From an uncultured OM182 clade bacterium (GTDB taxonomy: Bacteria; Pseudomonadota; Gammaproteobacteria; Pseudomonadales; Azotimanducaceae), in assembly GCA_905182025.1 (NCBI GenBank), contig CAJJAA010000031.1, positions 1 through 32,528 on the forward strand: a stretch of DNA of 32,528 nt. The letters run 5' to 3'. A program made the translations under genes and the position numbers. The notes under the pieces are model-generated. The model saw only the letters and a list, made by a program, of their open reading frames with translations, made no database searches and was not told where the DNA came from. Below are positions 1 to 8,630 of the stretch, piece by piece (position 1 is the first letter of the stretch; each line of letters begins with the position of its first letter).

Positions 1-1
1 A

Positions 2-397
<396 letters not shown>

Positions 398-423
398 TTC
401 GTTAGTAAGAGGTGATGACAATG

Positions 424-448
424 AAAGGGGCTTAGTGTCCCTTTTTTT
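424..448 (+). terminator. Rho-independent terminator after the thiolase gene
   Basis: AAAGGGGC pairs with GTCCCTTT (one G-T wobble) around a five-base loop TTAGT and runs straight into a T tract. It lies 27 bases after the thiolase stop codon on the same strand, so it is placed to end that transcript before the next gene at 525. Confidence 0.8.
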
Positions 449-524
449 GTCTCGGTTACTCGTACGACAAAGTTAAAAGTAATTTATTTGAAGTACCCAG
501 AACATTTATTCAAGGATTAAGAAA

Positions 525-1703
525 ATGAACGCTAACGCAGAATTTGATGTCGTCGTTTTTGGCGCGACAGGATTTACAGGGCAACTTGTTGCTGAATATC
601 TAAATAAGCAATACGGCAAGAACAGTGGTGTTACATGGGCAATGGCAGGACGAAGTGCGGACAAACTAGCTGAAGTGCGAGACCTCATCGGTGCACCTTC
701 GGATACGCCTCTTATCGTAGCTGACTCATCAGATGCGGCGTCTCTTGAGGACATGGCTCGCCGGGCCAAATGTGTTCTCACCTCAGTGGGGCCTTATTCT
801 CTTTATGGAGAACCCGTCGTAAAAGCTTGTGTGGAAGCAGGCGCAGACTACGTGGATCTTTGTGGCGAAGTGTTGTTTATGCGCGAGATGATTGCTAAGT
901 ATCAAACAGCAGCAATACAAAGCGGCGCTCGTCTTGTCTTCTCGTGCGGGTTTGACTCGATTCCATTCGACCTCGGCGTGCAGTATCTGCAGGAAGAGGC
1001 CGTCAAGTCATTTGGTCAACCTATGTCTCGAGTACGCGGTCGGCTGCGTTCGATGCAAGGCACATTGTCCGGCGGTACCGCTGCAAGTGGGGCTGCAACA
1101 ATGGCCGCCGTGCAGAATGATGCCTCTCTTATGGCGCCTTTGATGGACCCGTTTTCGCTCGCTGATGGCTTTCAAGGCCCTGCACAACCTGCTGGTAATC
1201 AGGTTCAAGAAGATGAAGCACTTGGCATCTGGGTTGCGCCGTTCATGATGGCGGTGATCAACACGAAGAACATTCACCGCTCAAATGCGCTTATGGGTCA
1301 CGCTTATGGCGAAGACTTCGTCTACGACGAAATGATGGTGGGTGGTTCGGGAGAAGCGGGTAAGGCAGCTGCCGAAGCGGCCGCCTCTAATCAATTCATG
1401 CCCGAAGGTGAAGCGCCAAAGCCTGGCGAAGGACCGTCTAAGAAAGAGCAGGAAGAAGGTTATTATGATCTCATGGTGCATGGCACATCATCCGATGGCA
1501 ACACGCTTTGCGTAACGGTGACGGGGGACAAAGATCCTGGATACGGTTCGACCTCAAAAATGATCGCCGAGTCTGCTATCTGTCTTGTGAAAGATCTGCC
1601 AGAGGTTGCCGGTGGTTTCTACACACCTGCGCCCGCGCTTGGTGCGACGCTGCGTAATCGGTTGATTGCCAGTGCAGGATTGACGTTTACCGTTGACGCG
1701 TAA
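525..1703 (+). CDS. Saccharopine dehydrogenase-like NADP-binding oxidoreductase (trans-acting enoyl reductase type)
   Basis: A 392-residue protein with an N-terminal Rossmann fold: FDVVVFGATGFTG (residues ~6-18) is the dinucleotide-binding loop, with a following AGRSADKL segment typical of the saccharopine dehydrogenase NADP-binding family. Proteins of this length and pattern include the mycobacterial trans-acting enoyl reductases and many unassigned proteins of lipid-degrading bacteria, so the substrate is unknown. A Glu/Ala/Pro-rich linker lies around residues 283-316. The ATG at 525 is preceded by AAGGA at 512-516, which supports this start. It stands between two terminator-like hairpins, so it is probably a single-gene transcript. 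The family call is firm; a role in lipid metabolism is inferred from neighbours. Confidence 0.85.
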   Translation: MNANAEFDVVVFGATGFTGQLVAEYLNKQYGKNSGVTWAMAGRSADKLAEVRDLIGAPSDTPLIVADSSDAASLEDMARRAKCVLTSVGPYSLYGEPVVKACVEAGADYVDLCGEVLFMREMIAKYQTAAIQSGARLVFSCGFDSIPFDLGVQYLQEEAVKSFGQPMSRVRGRLRSMQGTLSGGTAASGAATMAAVQNDASLMAPLMDPFSLADGFQGPAQPAGNQVQEDEALGIWVAPFMMAVINTKNIHRSNALMGHAYGEDFVYDEMMVGGSGEAGKAAAEAAASNQFMPEGEAPKPGEGPSKKEQEEGYYDLMVHGTSSDGNTLCVTVTGDKDPGYGSTSKMIAESAICLVKDLPEVAGGFYTPAPALGATLRNRLIASAGLTFTVDA

Positions 1704-1741
1704 TCATGTCGCAGTAAAAGTAACAGGACACTAGTGCTCGA

Positions 1742-1773
1742 TTTGATTAGCCAGGGTTCTCTGGCTAATCAAA
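1742..1773. repeat. Perfect 13-bp inverted repeat (hairpin)
   Basis: TTTGATTAGCCAG at 1742-1754 and its exact reverse complement at 1761-1773 flank a six-base loop GGTTCT, 38 bases after the reductase stop codon. There is no T tract on either side, so it is not a textbook intrinsic terminator. It may still stop transcription or protect the 3' end of the mRNA. Confidence 0.65.
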
Positions 1774-1879
1774 ACCTAAAGCTGAACGGTTACAGCAAGG
1801 CAATGAGCACCAGCGTCCTTTTTTAATCGAATGATTTATATACCGCCTGCTCCTCTGCCTTAACCCCAATTCCTCAGCG

Positions 1880-1949
1880 TTCAACCTTCAACCTTCAACC
1901 TTCAACCTTCAACCTTCAACCTTCAAGCTTCATTCTTCAACCATCAACC
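1880..1949. repeat. Heptanucleotide tandem repeat (TTCAACC)n
   Basis: Six exact copies of TTCAACC run from 1880 to 1921. Four further seven-base units, two of them strongly changed (TTCAAGC, TTCATTC, TTCAACC, ATCAACC), continue in register to 1949, giving ten units in all. It lies in non-coding DNA between the reductase and the ammonium transporter control region. Function is unknown; such arrays change copy number by slippage. Confidence 0.9.
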
Positions 1950-2153
1950 TGCTGTGGTCAAACGTTAGTTCCTGATAATTCACTGTGTCTGCCTGCTGCA
2001 CTTGAGACACTGTCGCACACGGTAACTTCATAGACCTTTATCCAAGCATCGCGCTTTCAAATGGCGGTTCGACTTAAGCAAAATCTGATTGAAGTATCTC
2101 TCAAAATCACGCTCTCGGCGTTCGGCGCCTCGAAACGGGGCGCGATCAACCTC

Positions 2154-2170
2154 GGCACATTGTTAGCGCA
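2154..2170. promoter_or_regulatory. Possible upstream NtrC-binding site
   Basis: GGCACATTGTTAGCGCA keeps the GCAC left arm and a GxGCA right arm of the 17-base NtrC palindrome (TGCACYAAAATGGTGCA). It is weaker than the site at 2180-2196. Centre-to-centre spacing between the two is 26 bases. Motif inspection only. Confidence 0.4.
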
Positions 2171-2179
2171 TCATTATTG

Positions 2180-2196
2180 TGCGTCAGTTTGGTGCA
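2180..2196. promoter_or_regulatory. Probable NtrC-binding site upstream of amt
   Basis: TGCGTCAGTTTGGTGCA matches the NtrC palindrome in the TGC left end and the full TGGTGCA right arm. Its centre lies about 64 bases upstream of the start point expected from the sigma-54 promoter at 2225-2241, and the downstream gene is an ammonium transporter, a classic NtrC target. Confidence 0.55.
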
Positions 2197-2224
2197 TTCA
2201 CAGCGGCGGGGGTTGTGTGGGGCC

Positions 2225-2241
2225 CTGGCAAAAAAGTTGCA
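2225..2241 (+). promoter_or_regulatory. Sigma-54 (-24/-12) promoter for amt
   Basis: CTGGCAAAAAAGTTGCA carries the GG of the -24 element (2227-2228) and the GC of the -12 element (2239-2240) exactly 12 bases apart, with the wider YTGGCA and TTGCA context of the RpoN consensus. Transcription would begin near 2252, about 125 bases before the Amt start codon. With the NtrC-like sites upstream it suggests nitrogen-limitation control. Confidence 0.7.
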
Positions 2242-2376
2242 GGCCCCGAGAACAAAGGGCTAGAAGGTTATTTTCAACCTAAACGACCAGCTTGGCATCA
2301 TGTTTGCTTTTCCATGGGTAACACCAAATTTATTAAGCACTATTTTTTTAGATCGAACCTGTGGAGGGGCTCAAAC

Positions 2377-3655
2377 GTGGATCAAACACTCGAACTACAA
2401 TATGCGATGGATACATTCTATTTCCTCGTATGTGGCGCACTAGTCATGTGGATGGCAGCTGGCTTTGCCATGCTGGAAGCTGGACTTGTACGCTCAAAAA
2501 ACACGGCCGAAATTCTGACAAAGAATGTCGCGCTATTCGCAATCTCTTGCATCATGTATCTCGTCTGTGGCTACGCCATTATGTACGGCGGCGACTACTT
2601 CCTATCAGGTATTGAACTTGATGGTGCGGCGTCCGCTGATACACTGTAGCAACAGTACTTGCTGAATCACAGGCAGAAGGCTTTGCGGTGGATCAGTCTA
2701 CGGCTGCTTCTGACTTCTTCTTCCAGGTTGTGTTCGTTGCAACGGCGATGTCGATTGTTTCAGGTGCCGTAGCTGAGCGAATGAAGCTATGGGCCTTCCT
2801 AGGCTTCGCAGTTGTTATGACAGGCTTTCATCTACCCAATGGAAGGTAGCTGGACTTGGAATGGCGATGCGGTTTTCGGCATGTACACTTTGGGTGACCT
2901 TGGATTCTCAGACTTTGCAGGTTCAGGTATCGTCCACTCTAGCGGGTGCTACCGCTGCGCTCGCCGGTGTTCTGTTGCTAGGCGCACGTAAAGGCAAGTA
3001 TGGCAAAAATGGCGAAATCATGGCGATTCCCGGTGCCAATCTGCCACTCGCAACCTTGGGTACATTTATCCTTTGGATGGGATGGTTTGGATTCAACGGC
3101 GGTTCTGTCTTAAAGTTAGGCGATATCGCGAGTGCTAACTCAGTCGCGATGGTCTTCCTCAATACCAACGCCGCAGCAGCGGGTGGTGCAATGGCCGCGC
3201 TCATCACTGCAAGACTTCTATTTGGAAAAGCTGACTTAACCATGTTATTGAATGGTGCGCTCGCTGGACTTGTTGCAATTACGGCCGAGCCATCGACGCC
3301 AACAGCCCTTGAAGCAACCTTGTTTGGTGCTGCAGGTGGTGTGTTAGTTGTCTTCTCAATCATAGGTCTGGACAAGTTGAAGATTGATGATCCTGTAGGT
3401 GCGATCTCGGTTCACGGTACATGTGGTTTGTTAGGACTGTTGCTTGTGCCGCTAACCAATGATGCGTCATCATTTTCAGGTCAGCTTATTGGTGCCGCGA
3501 CTATCTTCGGATGGGTGTTTGTAACAAGCCTGATCGTATGGGGAGTTCTTAAAATGACGGTAGGCATTAGAGTCACCGAGGAACAAGAGTACAAAGGTGT
3601 GGATCTCGGCGAGTGTGGACTCGAGGCCTATCCTGAATTTGTCAAAACAGCATAA
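2377..3655 (+). pseudogene. amt: Ammonium transporter Amt, interrupted by three single-base frameshifts
   Basis: The protein is an Amt/MEP/Rh channel for ammonium in the inner membrane, but no single frame encodes it. Start: GTG at 2377 behind GGAGGGG (2363-2369), giving VDQTLELQYAMDTFYFLVCG. Frame 1 runs to a stop at 2649 and the Amt sequence resumes one frame back from ~2646 (TVATVLAESQAEGF), a lost base. At ~2826-2829 an extra base shifts it (GF then IYPMEGSWTWNGD). At ~2938 another extra base shifts it (GSGIVH then LAGATAALAG). The last frame continues to TAA at 3653-3655. Both pore histidine contexts (GIVH and ISVHGTCG) are present, as is the usual C-terminal GECGLEAYPEF. Joined, the product would be about 425 residues, normal for the family. 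Such intact conservation around three indels points to sequence errors more than to a decayed gene. Confidence 0.9.
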
Positions 3656-3675
3656 TCCCTCTCGTAGAGAGTTTT

Positions 3676-3711
3676 AGCCGGGGCGCCTTTTTGGCCCCCC
3701 GGCTTTTTTTT
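3676..3711 (+). terminator. Rho-independent terminator after amt
   Basis: AGCCGGGGCGCC pairs with GGCCCCCCGGCT (one mismatch) around a TTTTT loop and is followed by a run of eight T. It begins 20 bases after the amt stop codon. Confidence 0.9.
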
Positions 3712-3892
3712 GCCTATCATTCACAACAATTCTGTCGTCACGTCGCTGTTATCTGCCATGACTAAGTTGTTAGCTTTCGTTGATAAGGATATACGCTGTA
3801 GCTACTAGTGCTGGTAACGCGCCGGATCGCAAAGGGGGCTGTGTAGTGTATAGATGGCAACGCATCGAGGTGTTAGCGTATTGCATGACGCA

Positions 3893-3926
3893 AACAAAAA
3901 AGGAGGCTTGCGCCTCCTTTTTTGTT
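3893..3926 (-). terminator. Symmetric intrinsic terminator downstream of pckG
   Basis: AACAAAAAAGGAGGC and its exact reverse complement form a 15-bp stem around a four-base loop TTGC. The A tract on the left gives a U tract on the minus-strand transcript, so it ends pckG, whose stop codon is 80 bases to the right. It would also work for plus-strand read-through from amt. Confidence 0.85.
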
Positions 3927-4006
3927 CTTACTGATTGTTTTAAAGCCTCTACGTCTGAGTCTGAAAGACCTTCACCTACGTGTGGCTTCGCGAGACAAGC
4001 TTTAGC

Positions 4007-5809
4007 TTAAGCAACAGCCTGCTTTGCTTCTTCCAAACGCTGTTGGAGTTCGTTTAGTTCGACCCGTAATGCTTCCGGCATACGATCACCATATTGATCA
4101 TAATATTCGTTGATCAATGGTATCTCGCTGAGCCAGCCATCCACTTCGACACGCAGTAGTTCAGCTTTCTGTGCATCGGTAAGGTTAAGACCTTCAAAAT
4201 TGATTCCATCCATCGTTGGAAGGTTGCCAATCGGCGTCTCAATAGCATCGGCTGTGCCGTTGCAACGGTTAAAGACCCACTCAAGTACACGCGAATTCTC
4301 GCCGAAGCCTGGCCACATAAATTTGCCATCGTCATCCTTACGGAACCAATTGACGTAGTAAATTTTTGGTAACACTGCGCCTTCTTGTTCGCCGACGGAT
4401 AACCAATGACTCCAGTAGTCGGCCATGTTGTAGCCGCAGAACGGTAACATTGCCATTGGGTCGCGACGAAGCTCACCAATCTTTCCTGCAGCAGCAGCGG
4501 TTTTCTCTGAAGACACAATTGAGCCGAAGAAAGTTCCCTGTCTCCAATCTCGCGCTTCGTTAACCAGTGGTACAACGGTTGCGCGTCGGCCACCAAACAG
4601 GATTGCACTGATAGGTACACCCTTGAGCTCTTCCCATTCTTCGGCAATGGCGGGGCATTGTGCCGCATTCACTGTGAATCGAGCATTTGGGTGTGCGGCA
4701 GGTGTTGTATTGTTTGGGGTCCAATCTTGGCCAGTCCAATCGATTAGATGCTCCGGCGCCTCATCGGTCATGCCTTCCCACCAGACATCACCGTCGTCAG
4801 TTTCGGCAACGTTTGTGAAGATACAATTTTCGTTCAGACTGAGCATGGCATTCGCATTCGAATCCATGCCCGTACCTGGTGCGACACCGAAAAAGCCCGC
4901 TTCCGGGTTAATGGCATAGAGCTGACCGTCGTCACCAAACTTCATCCAAGCAATATCGTCGCCCACTGTTTCAACTTTCCAACCGGGCACTGTCGGTATG
5001 AGCATGGCCAAATTAGTTTTGCCACAGGCACTTGGGAATGCACCAGCAACATATTTCGATAACCCTTCGGGGTTAGTCAATTTCAAAATCAACATGTGTT
5101 CAGCAAGCCAACCTTCGTCGCGAGCCATTGCTGACGCGATGCGAAGTGCGAAACATTTCTTGCCGAGTAGGGCATTACCGCCGTAGCCAGAACCGAAAGA
5201 CCAGATCTCTCGCGTCGTTGGAAAGTGCGCGATGTAGAGGTTTTCTGGGTTGCAGGGCCAAGTCACATCTTCTTTACCGTCGATGAGTGGTACACCAACA
5301 GAATGAACACAGGGTACAAAATCACCGTCTTCACCGAGCTCTTCAAGCACGGCTTCGCCAACTCTTGTCATGATATGCATGTTTGTCACAACATAGGGTG
5401 AATCAGAAACTTCTACGCCTATGTGGGCAATCGGAGAACCGACCGGGCCCATACTGAAAGGTATGACATACATGGTTCGGCCACGCATGCAGCCTTCAAA
5501 TAAATTGGTAAGCGTGCCACGCATTTCCTGGGGGTTTATCCAATTGTTGTTTGGACCTGCGTCTTCGGGCTCCTCGGAGCAAATATAGGTGCGACTTTCT
5601 ACTCTAGCCACGTCCGCTGGGTCAGATCGAACCAGATAACTATTAGGACGTTTGGCTTCGTTTAGTTTCTTCGCGGCGCCAGAGGCAACTAAAAGCTCCC
5701 ACATGCGGTCGTATTCTTGCGTACTGCCATCGCAGATCACAACATCTTCAGGCTGACAGAGCGCCGTCATTTGCTCGATCCATTCCTGTAACTGTTTGTT
5801 TTTCAACAT
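4007..5809 (-). CDS. pckG: Phosphoenolpyruvate carboxykinase (GTP)
   Basis: A 600-residue cytosolic enzyme that converts oxaloacetate and GTP to phosphoenolpyruvate, the entry to gluconeogenesis. The GTP-type family is shown by its length and by the nucleotide-binding loop [12 protein letters not shown] (residues ~258-269) with the reactive Cys262 and Lys264, the GDDIAWMKF metal/nucleotide motif (~283-291), the [13 protein letters not shown] block (~301-313) and the [15 protein letters not shown] substrate region (~57-71). The ATG at 5809 is preceded by AAAGG about ten bases upstream on the minus strand. It is divergent from ygiQ and ends at a symmetric terminator. A Fur-box-like sequence lies 79 bases upstream. 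The gene suits growth on fatty acids or other acetyl-CoA-yielding substrates. Confidence 0.97.
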   Translation of the reverse strand: MLKNKQLQEWIEQMTALCQPEDVVICDGSTQEYDRMWELLVASGAAKKLNEAKRPNSYLVRSDPADVARVESRTYICSEEPEDAGPNNNWINPQEMRGTLTNLFEGCMRGRTMYVIPFSMGPVGSPIAHIGVEVSDSPYVVTNMHIMTRVGEAVLEELGEDGDFVPCVHSVGVPLIDGKEDVTWPCNPENLYIAHFPTTREIWSFGSGYGGNALLGKKCFALRIASAMARDEGWLAEHMLILKLTNPEGLSKYVAGAFPSACGKTNLAMLIPTVPGWKVETVGDDIAWMKFGDDGQLYAINPEAGFFGVAPGTGMDSNANAMLSLNENCIFTNVAETDDGDVWWEGMTDEAPEHLIDWTGQDWTPNNTTPAAHPNARFTVNAAQCPAIAEEWEELKGVPISAILFGGRRATVVPLVNEARDWRQGTFFGSIVSSEKTAAAAGKIGELRRDPMAMLPFCGYNMADYWSHWLSVGEQEGAVLPKIYYVNWFRKDDDGKFMWPGFGENSRVLEWVFNRCNGTADAIETPIGNLPTMDGINFEGLNLTDAQKAELLRVEVDGWLSEIPLINEYYDQYGDRMPEALRVELNELQQRLEEAKQAVA

Positions 5810-6277
5810 TTATTAAAACCTTTGGTGTCTGCCGGTTTGATTCAACCAGTGTTTTCTAATTGGATTTCTGAAGTGGCGTAGGATAACTGAAAATGATTCT
5901 CAAATCGACGGGGGAGAAGCTATTTACGTCACTGATTCTGCCGTTATTTTTGATGCTGTCGTATTTCATCAGGTTAGGTTGTCTAGACGCACCCATGTCA
6001 TAAATCATCAGGCAAGCAATTGACGCTAACCTCATTGGCCATAATGCTCTTTGTTAGCCTAAAGCCGTCACTATATGGTCGAAAAAGCGGGTTATGATTG
6101 CAATACGTACAGCCTAAAGTAAGATGTCGGCGCTTATTAGCCTGCAATACATTGTTGAAATCCAACGAAAAGACAAATTAACAGTCAGTTAAGTGAGCTT
6201 CAGCACCTAATCTACGTACATTAAAAGACGCTTAGCGTAAGCACTTCGACTCACTTGACGACACCTAACAAAACGGG
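5810..6277. other. 468-base divergent intergenic region, pckG / ygiQ
   Basis: No gene is recognised here. It must hold the promoters of both divergent genes. The clearest motif is the Fur-box-like palindrome at 5888-5902. A TTGACG at 6020-6025 followed 16 bases later by TAATGC is a weak sigma-70-like candidate pointing towards ygiQ. Confidence 0.6.
5888..5902. promoter_or_regulatory. Possible Fur-binding site upstream of pckG
   Basis: TGAAAATGATTCTCA matches 13 of 15 positions of the 7-1-7 Fur palindrome TGATAATNATTATCA (12 of the 14 specified bases). It lies 79 bases upstream of the pckG start codon and about 375 bases from ygiQ. This is a motif match only; iron control of pckG would be unusual. 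Confidence 0.35.
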
Positions 6278-8491
6278 ATGCCGATGTCGGCGACTAGCCA
6301 ACCAAAAAAACTCTACGATTATCGACCTTACTGGGCTGAATGTTTTGGCGTGGCGAATTTTCTTCCCACGACGCGTGCGGAAATGGATGCGTTAGGTTGG
6401 GATAGTTGTGACATCATTATCGTTACTGGCGATGCCTATGTAGATCATGTCAGCTTTGGTATGGCGGTTATTGGCCGTGTACTTGAAGCGCAGGGATTCC
6501 GGGTTGGCATTATTTCCCAGCCGGATTGGACCTCGAAAAAAGCCTTTCAGAAACTGGGCAAGCCCAACCTCTATTTTGGTGTGGCTGCCGGTAACATGGA
6601 TTCAATGATCAACCGCTACACAGCTGATCGAAAGATGCGGCACGATGATGCTTATACAGCAGGTAATGAAGGCGGAAAAAGGCCTGACCGGGCAGTTATC
6701 GTTTATTCTCAGCGTTGTCGTGAAGCATATAAAGATGTGCCTATCGTCGTGGGTAGTATCGAAGCGAGTTTAAGACGAATTGCCCATTTTGATTATTGGA
6801 GCGAGAAAGTAAGACGTTCTATTTTAATTGATTCCAAGGCCGATATATTACTTTATGGTAATGCTGAGCGCGCCATTATTGAACTGTCTCATAGAATTGC
6901 GGCGGGTGTTCCGATAGAAGATATTCGTGATATCAGAGGTACGGCAATTCCTTTAAGTGAACTGCCACAAGACTATACCTGCATCGATTCCACTCAACTG
7001 CCCGAAGACCAAGCCAAGGAAGCATTGGCCGATCTAACCGAACCGTTGGAATCTGACGTGCAAGTCATTCGCATGATCGATCCGGCGATACCAACGCGAA
7101 AATTAGTGAAAAAAGAAGCCGCCAAGCAAGTTGCCATTTCGCAGGACGATTCTAAAGTCTATATACGACTACCGGATTATGAACAGGTCATCGCCGATAA
7201 AGTGCTTTACGGCCATACATCGAGAATTCTACATCGTGAAACTAACCCTCATAATGCGCGGACGCTTGTTCAGGCGCATGGCGATCGATATGTTTGGTTG
7301 AACCCACCGCCCATTCCGTTAGAGACAGAAGAAATGGATTGGGTCTTTGGTCTTCCGTACCAGCGCGTGCCTCATCCGTCTTACGGCGATGCGAAAATTC
7401 CAGCTTATGAGATGATTCGTTTTTCGGTCAATATCATGCGTGGCTGCTTCGGCGGTTGTAGCTTCTGTTCGATAACAGAGCACGAAGGACGCATCATTCA
7501 GAGTCGCTCTGAAGAATCGATACTCAATGAAATTCAGGATATCCGTGATAAGACGCCAGGTTTTACCGGTGTTGTATCAGATTTGGGTGGTCCAACCGCC
7601 AACATGTGGCGTCTCGCCTGCAAGAGCAAAACGATTGAAAGTAGCTGTCGTCGGCTGTCTTGTGTGTATCCAAATATTTGTAAGAATCTTGATACCGATC
7701 AGACCCCATTGATTTCCTTGTACCGCAAGGCACGGGATATTGATGGCGTCAAGAAAGTACTCATTGCATCAGGACTGCGCTACGACCTCGCCGTAAAAAC
7801 GCCGGAATATGTTAAAGAACTTGTTTCTGAACATGTCGGTGGCTATTTGAAAATTGCGCCAGAACATACCGAAGGTGGGCCATTGTCAAAGATGATGAAA
7901 CCCGGCATTGGCACCTATGATGAATTCAAGGAGATGTTCGATAAGTATTCGAAAGAGGCGGGTAAAGAACAGTATCTGATTCCCTATTTTATCGCTGGCC
8001 ACCCCGGTACCCGCGATGAAGATATGGTGAATTTAGCGCTTTGGCTCAAGCAACATGGGTTTCGCGCCGATCAGGTGCAAAGCTTTTATCCATCGCCGAT
8101 GGCAGCAGCCACAGCCATGTATTATTCGGGTAAGAATCCGATTAAACGAATATCCAGAACGAGTGAAGACGTAACTGTGCCTAAAGGTGCAAGACAGCGA
8201 AGATTACACAAAGCGTTTCTTCGCTACCACGATCCTGAGAACTGGCCGATGCTGAGGCAAGCACTCAAGAATATGGGGCGCAACGATTTGATTGGTAACG
8301 GTAAGAAACATTTGGTGCCGTTGACAGATTTCTCGCCTCAACAGGTTCGTCGGCAAGCACACAAGGGCAAGAATTTTCGGACTCAACACACTGGTTTGCC
8401 ACCGAATGCTATTGCGCCTACCGATAAGAGAGCCGATGGAATGAGTGGGTCAAAAAAACCCGCGAGGTTTATCAAAAAACCGCGGCGCTAA
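6278..8491 (+). CDS. ygiQ: YgiQ family radical SAM protein
   Basis: A 737-residue protein of the YgiQ family. The N-terminal domain starts with the family block of a Tyr-Trp-Ala-Glu-Cys-Phe-Gly segment followed by [18 protein letters not shown] (~46-63). The radical SAM cluster motif is C390-x3-C394-x2-C397 within [19 protein letters not shown] basic Lys/Arg-rich tail ends the protein, as is usual for the family. The biochemical role of YgiQ proteins is not established. The start ATG at 6278 is weakly supported by ACGGG just upstream; a second ATG lies two codons in. It is divergent from pckG and is ended by a strong hairpin. Confidence 0.95.
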   Translation: MPMSATSQPKKLYDYRPYWAECFGVANFLPTTRAEMDALGWDSCDIIIVTGDAYVDHVSFGMAVIGRVLEAQGFRVGIISQPDWTSKKAFQKLGKPNLYFGVAAGNMDSMINRYTADRKMRHDDAYTAGNEGGKRPDRAVIVYSQRCREAYKDVPIVVGSIEASLRRIAHFDYWSEKVRRSILIDSKADILLYGNAERAIIELSHRIAAGVPIEDIRDIRGTAIPLSELPQDYTCIDSTQLPEDQAKEALADLTEPLESDVQVIRMIDPAIPTRKLVKKEAAKQVAISQDDSKVYIRLPDYEQVIADKVLYGHTSRILHRETNPHNARTLVQAHGDRYVWLNPPPIPLETEEMDWVFGLPYQRVPHPSYGDAKIPAYEMIRFSVNIMRGCFGGCSFCSITEHEGRIIQSRSEESILNEIQDIRDKTPGFTGVVSDLGGPTANMWRLACKSKTIESSCRRLSCVYPNICKNLDTDQTPLISLYRKARDIDGVKKVLIASGLRYDLAVKTPEYVKELVSEHVGGYLKIAPEHTEGGPLSKMMKPGIGTYDEFKEMFDKYSKEAGKEQYLIPYFIAGHPGTRDEDMVNLALWLKQHGFRADQVQSFYPSPMAAATAMYYSGKNPIKRISRTSEDVTVPKGARQRRLHKAFLRYHDPENWPMLRQALKNMGRNDLIGNGKKHLVPLTDFSPQQVRRQAHKGKNFRTQHTGLPPNAIAPTDKRADGMSGSKKPARFIKKPRR

Positions 8492-8511
8492 GTCCCCCGT
8501 AATTTTCGTCA

Positions 8512-8550
8512 GACATAAAAAAGCCCGGATGTACCGGGCTTTTTTATGTC
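8512..8550. terminator. Symmetric terminator between ygiQ and the acyl-CoA synthetase gene
   Basis: GACATAAAAAAGCCCGG and its exact reverse complement form a 17-bp stem with loop ATGTA. The A and T tracts on either side of the GC core make it work in both directions, fitting its place between two convergent genes (ygiQ + and the synthetase -). Confidence 0.93.
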
Positions 8551-8630
8551 TTGTTCAGATGCCATTGCGATTCGTCACTGGCGAGCGATCAAGGCAACTT
8601 TCTCAAGGTGCCTTGGCTGATCTGATTAGG

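Larger units (their letters stand above)
1704..2376. other. 673-base non-coding stretch before the ammonium transporter
   Basis: The stretch holds the inverted repeat at 1742-1773, the TTCAACC tandem repeat at 1880-1949 and, in its last 220 bases, a sigma-54-type promoter with two NtrC-like sites. Open frames across 2061-2370 have no recognisable protein content and overlap the regulatory motifs, so they are judged not to be genes. Nothing further is recognised in 1950-2150. Confidence 0.7.
3656..4006. other. Non-coding stretch between convergent amt and pckG
   Basis: It contains the amt terminator at its left end and a second, symmetric hairpin at 3893-3926 serving pckG. An open frame at 3780-4010 runs across the second hairpin and has no recognisable protein features, so it is not called a gene. 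Confidence 0.7.

Noticed and set aside
2061-2370. Open frames before amt, including one that would extend Amt at its N-terminus by about 65 residues
   Set aside because: They run across the sigma-54 and NtrC-like sites, have no family resemblance, and GTG 2377 has a strong ribosome site and the normal Amt N-terminus.
3780-4010. 76-codon open frame between amt and pckG
   Set aside because: It crosses a perfect terminator hairpin and has no recognisable protein content.
4110-5186. Several open frames on the plus strand inside pckG
   Set aside because: They are shadows of a well-conserved 600-residue enzyme on the other strand.
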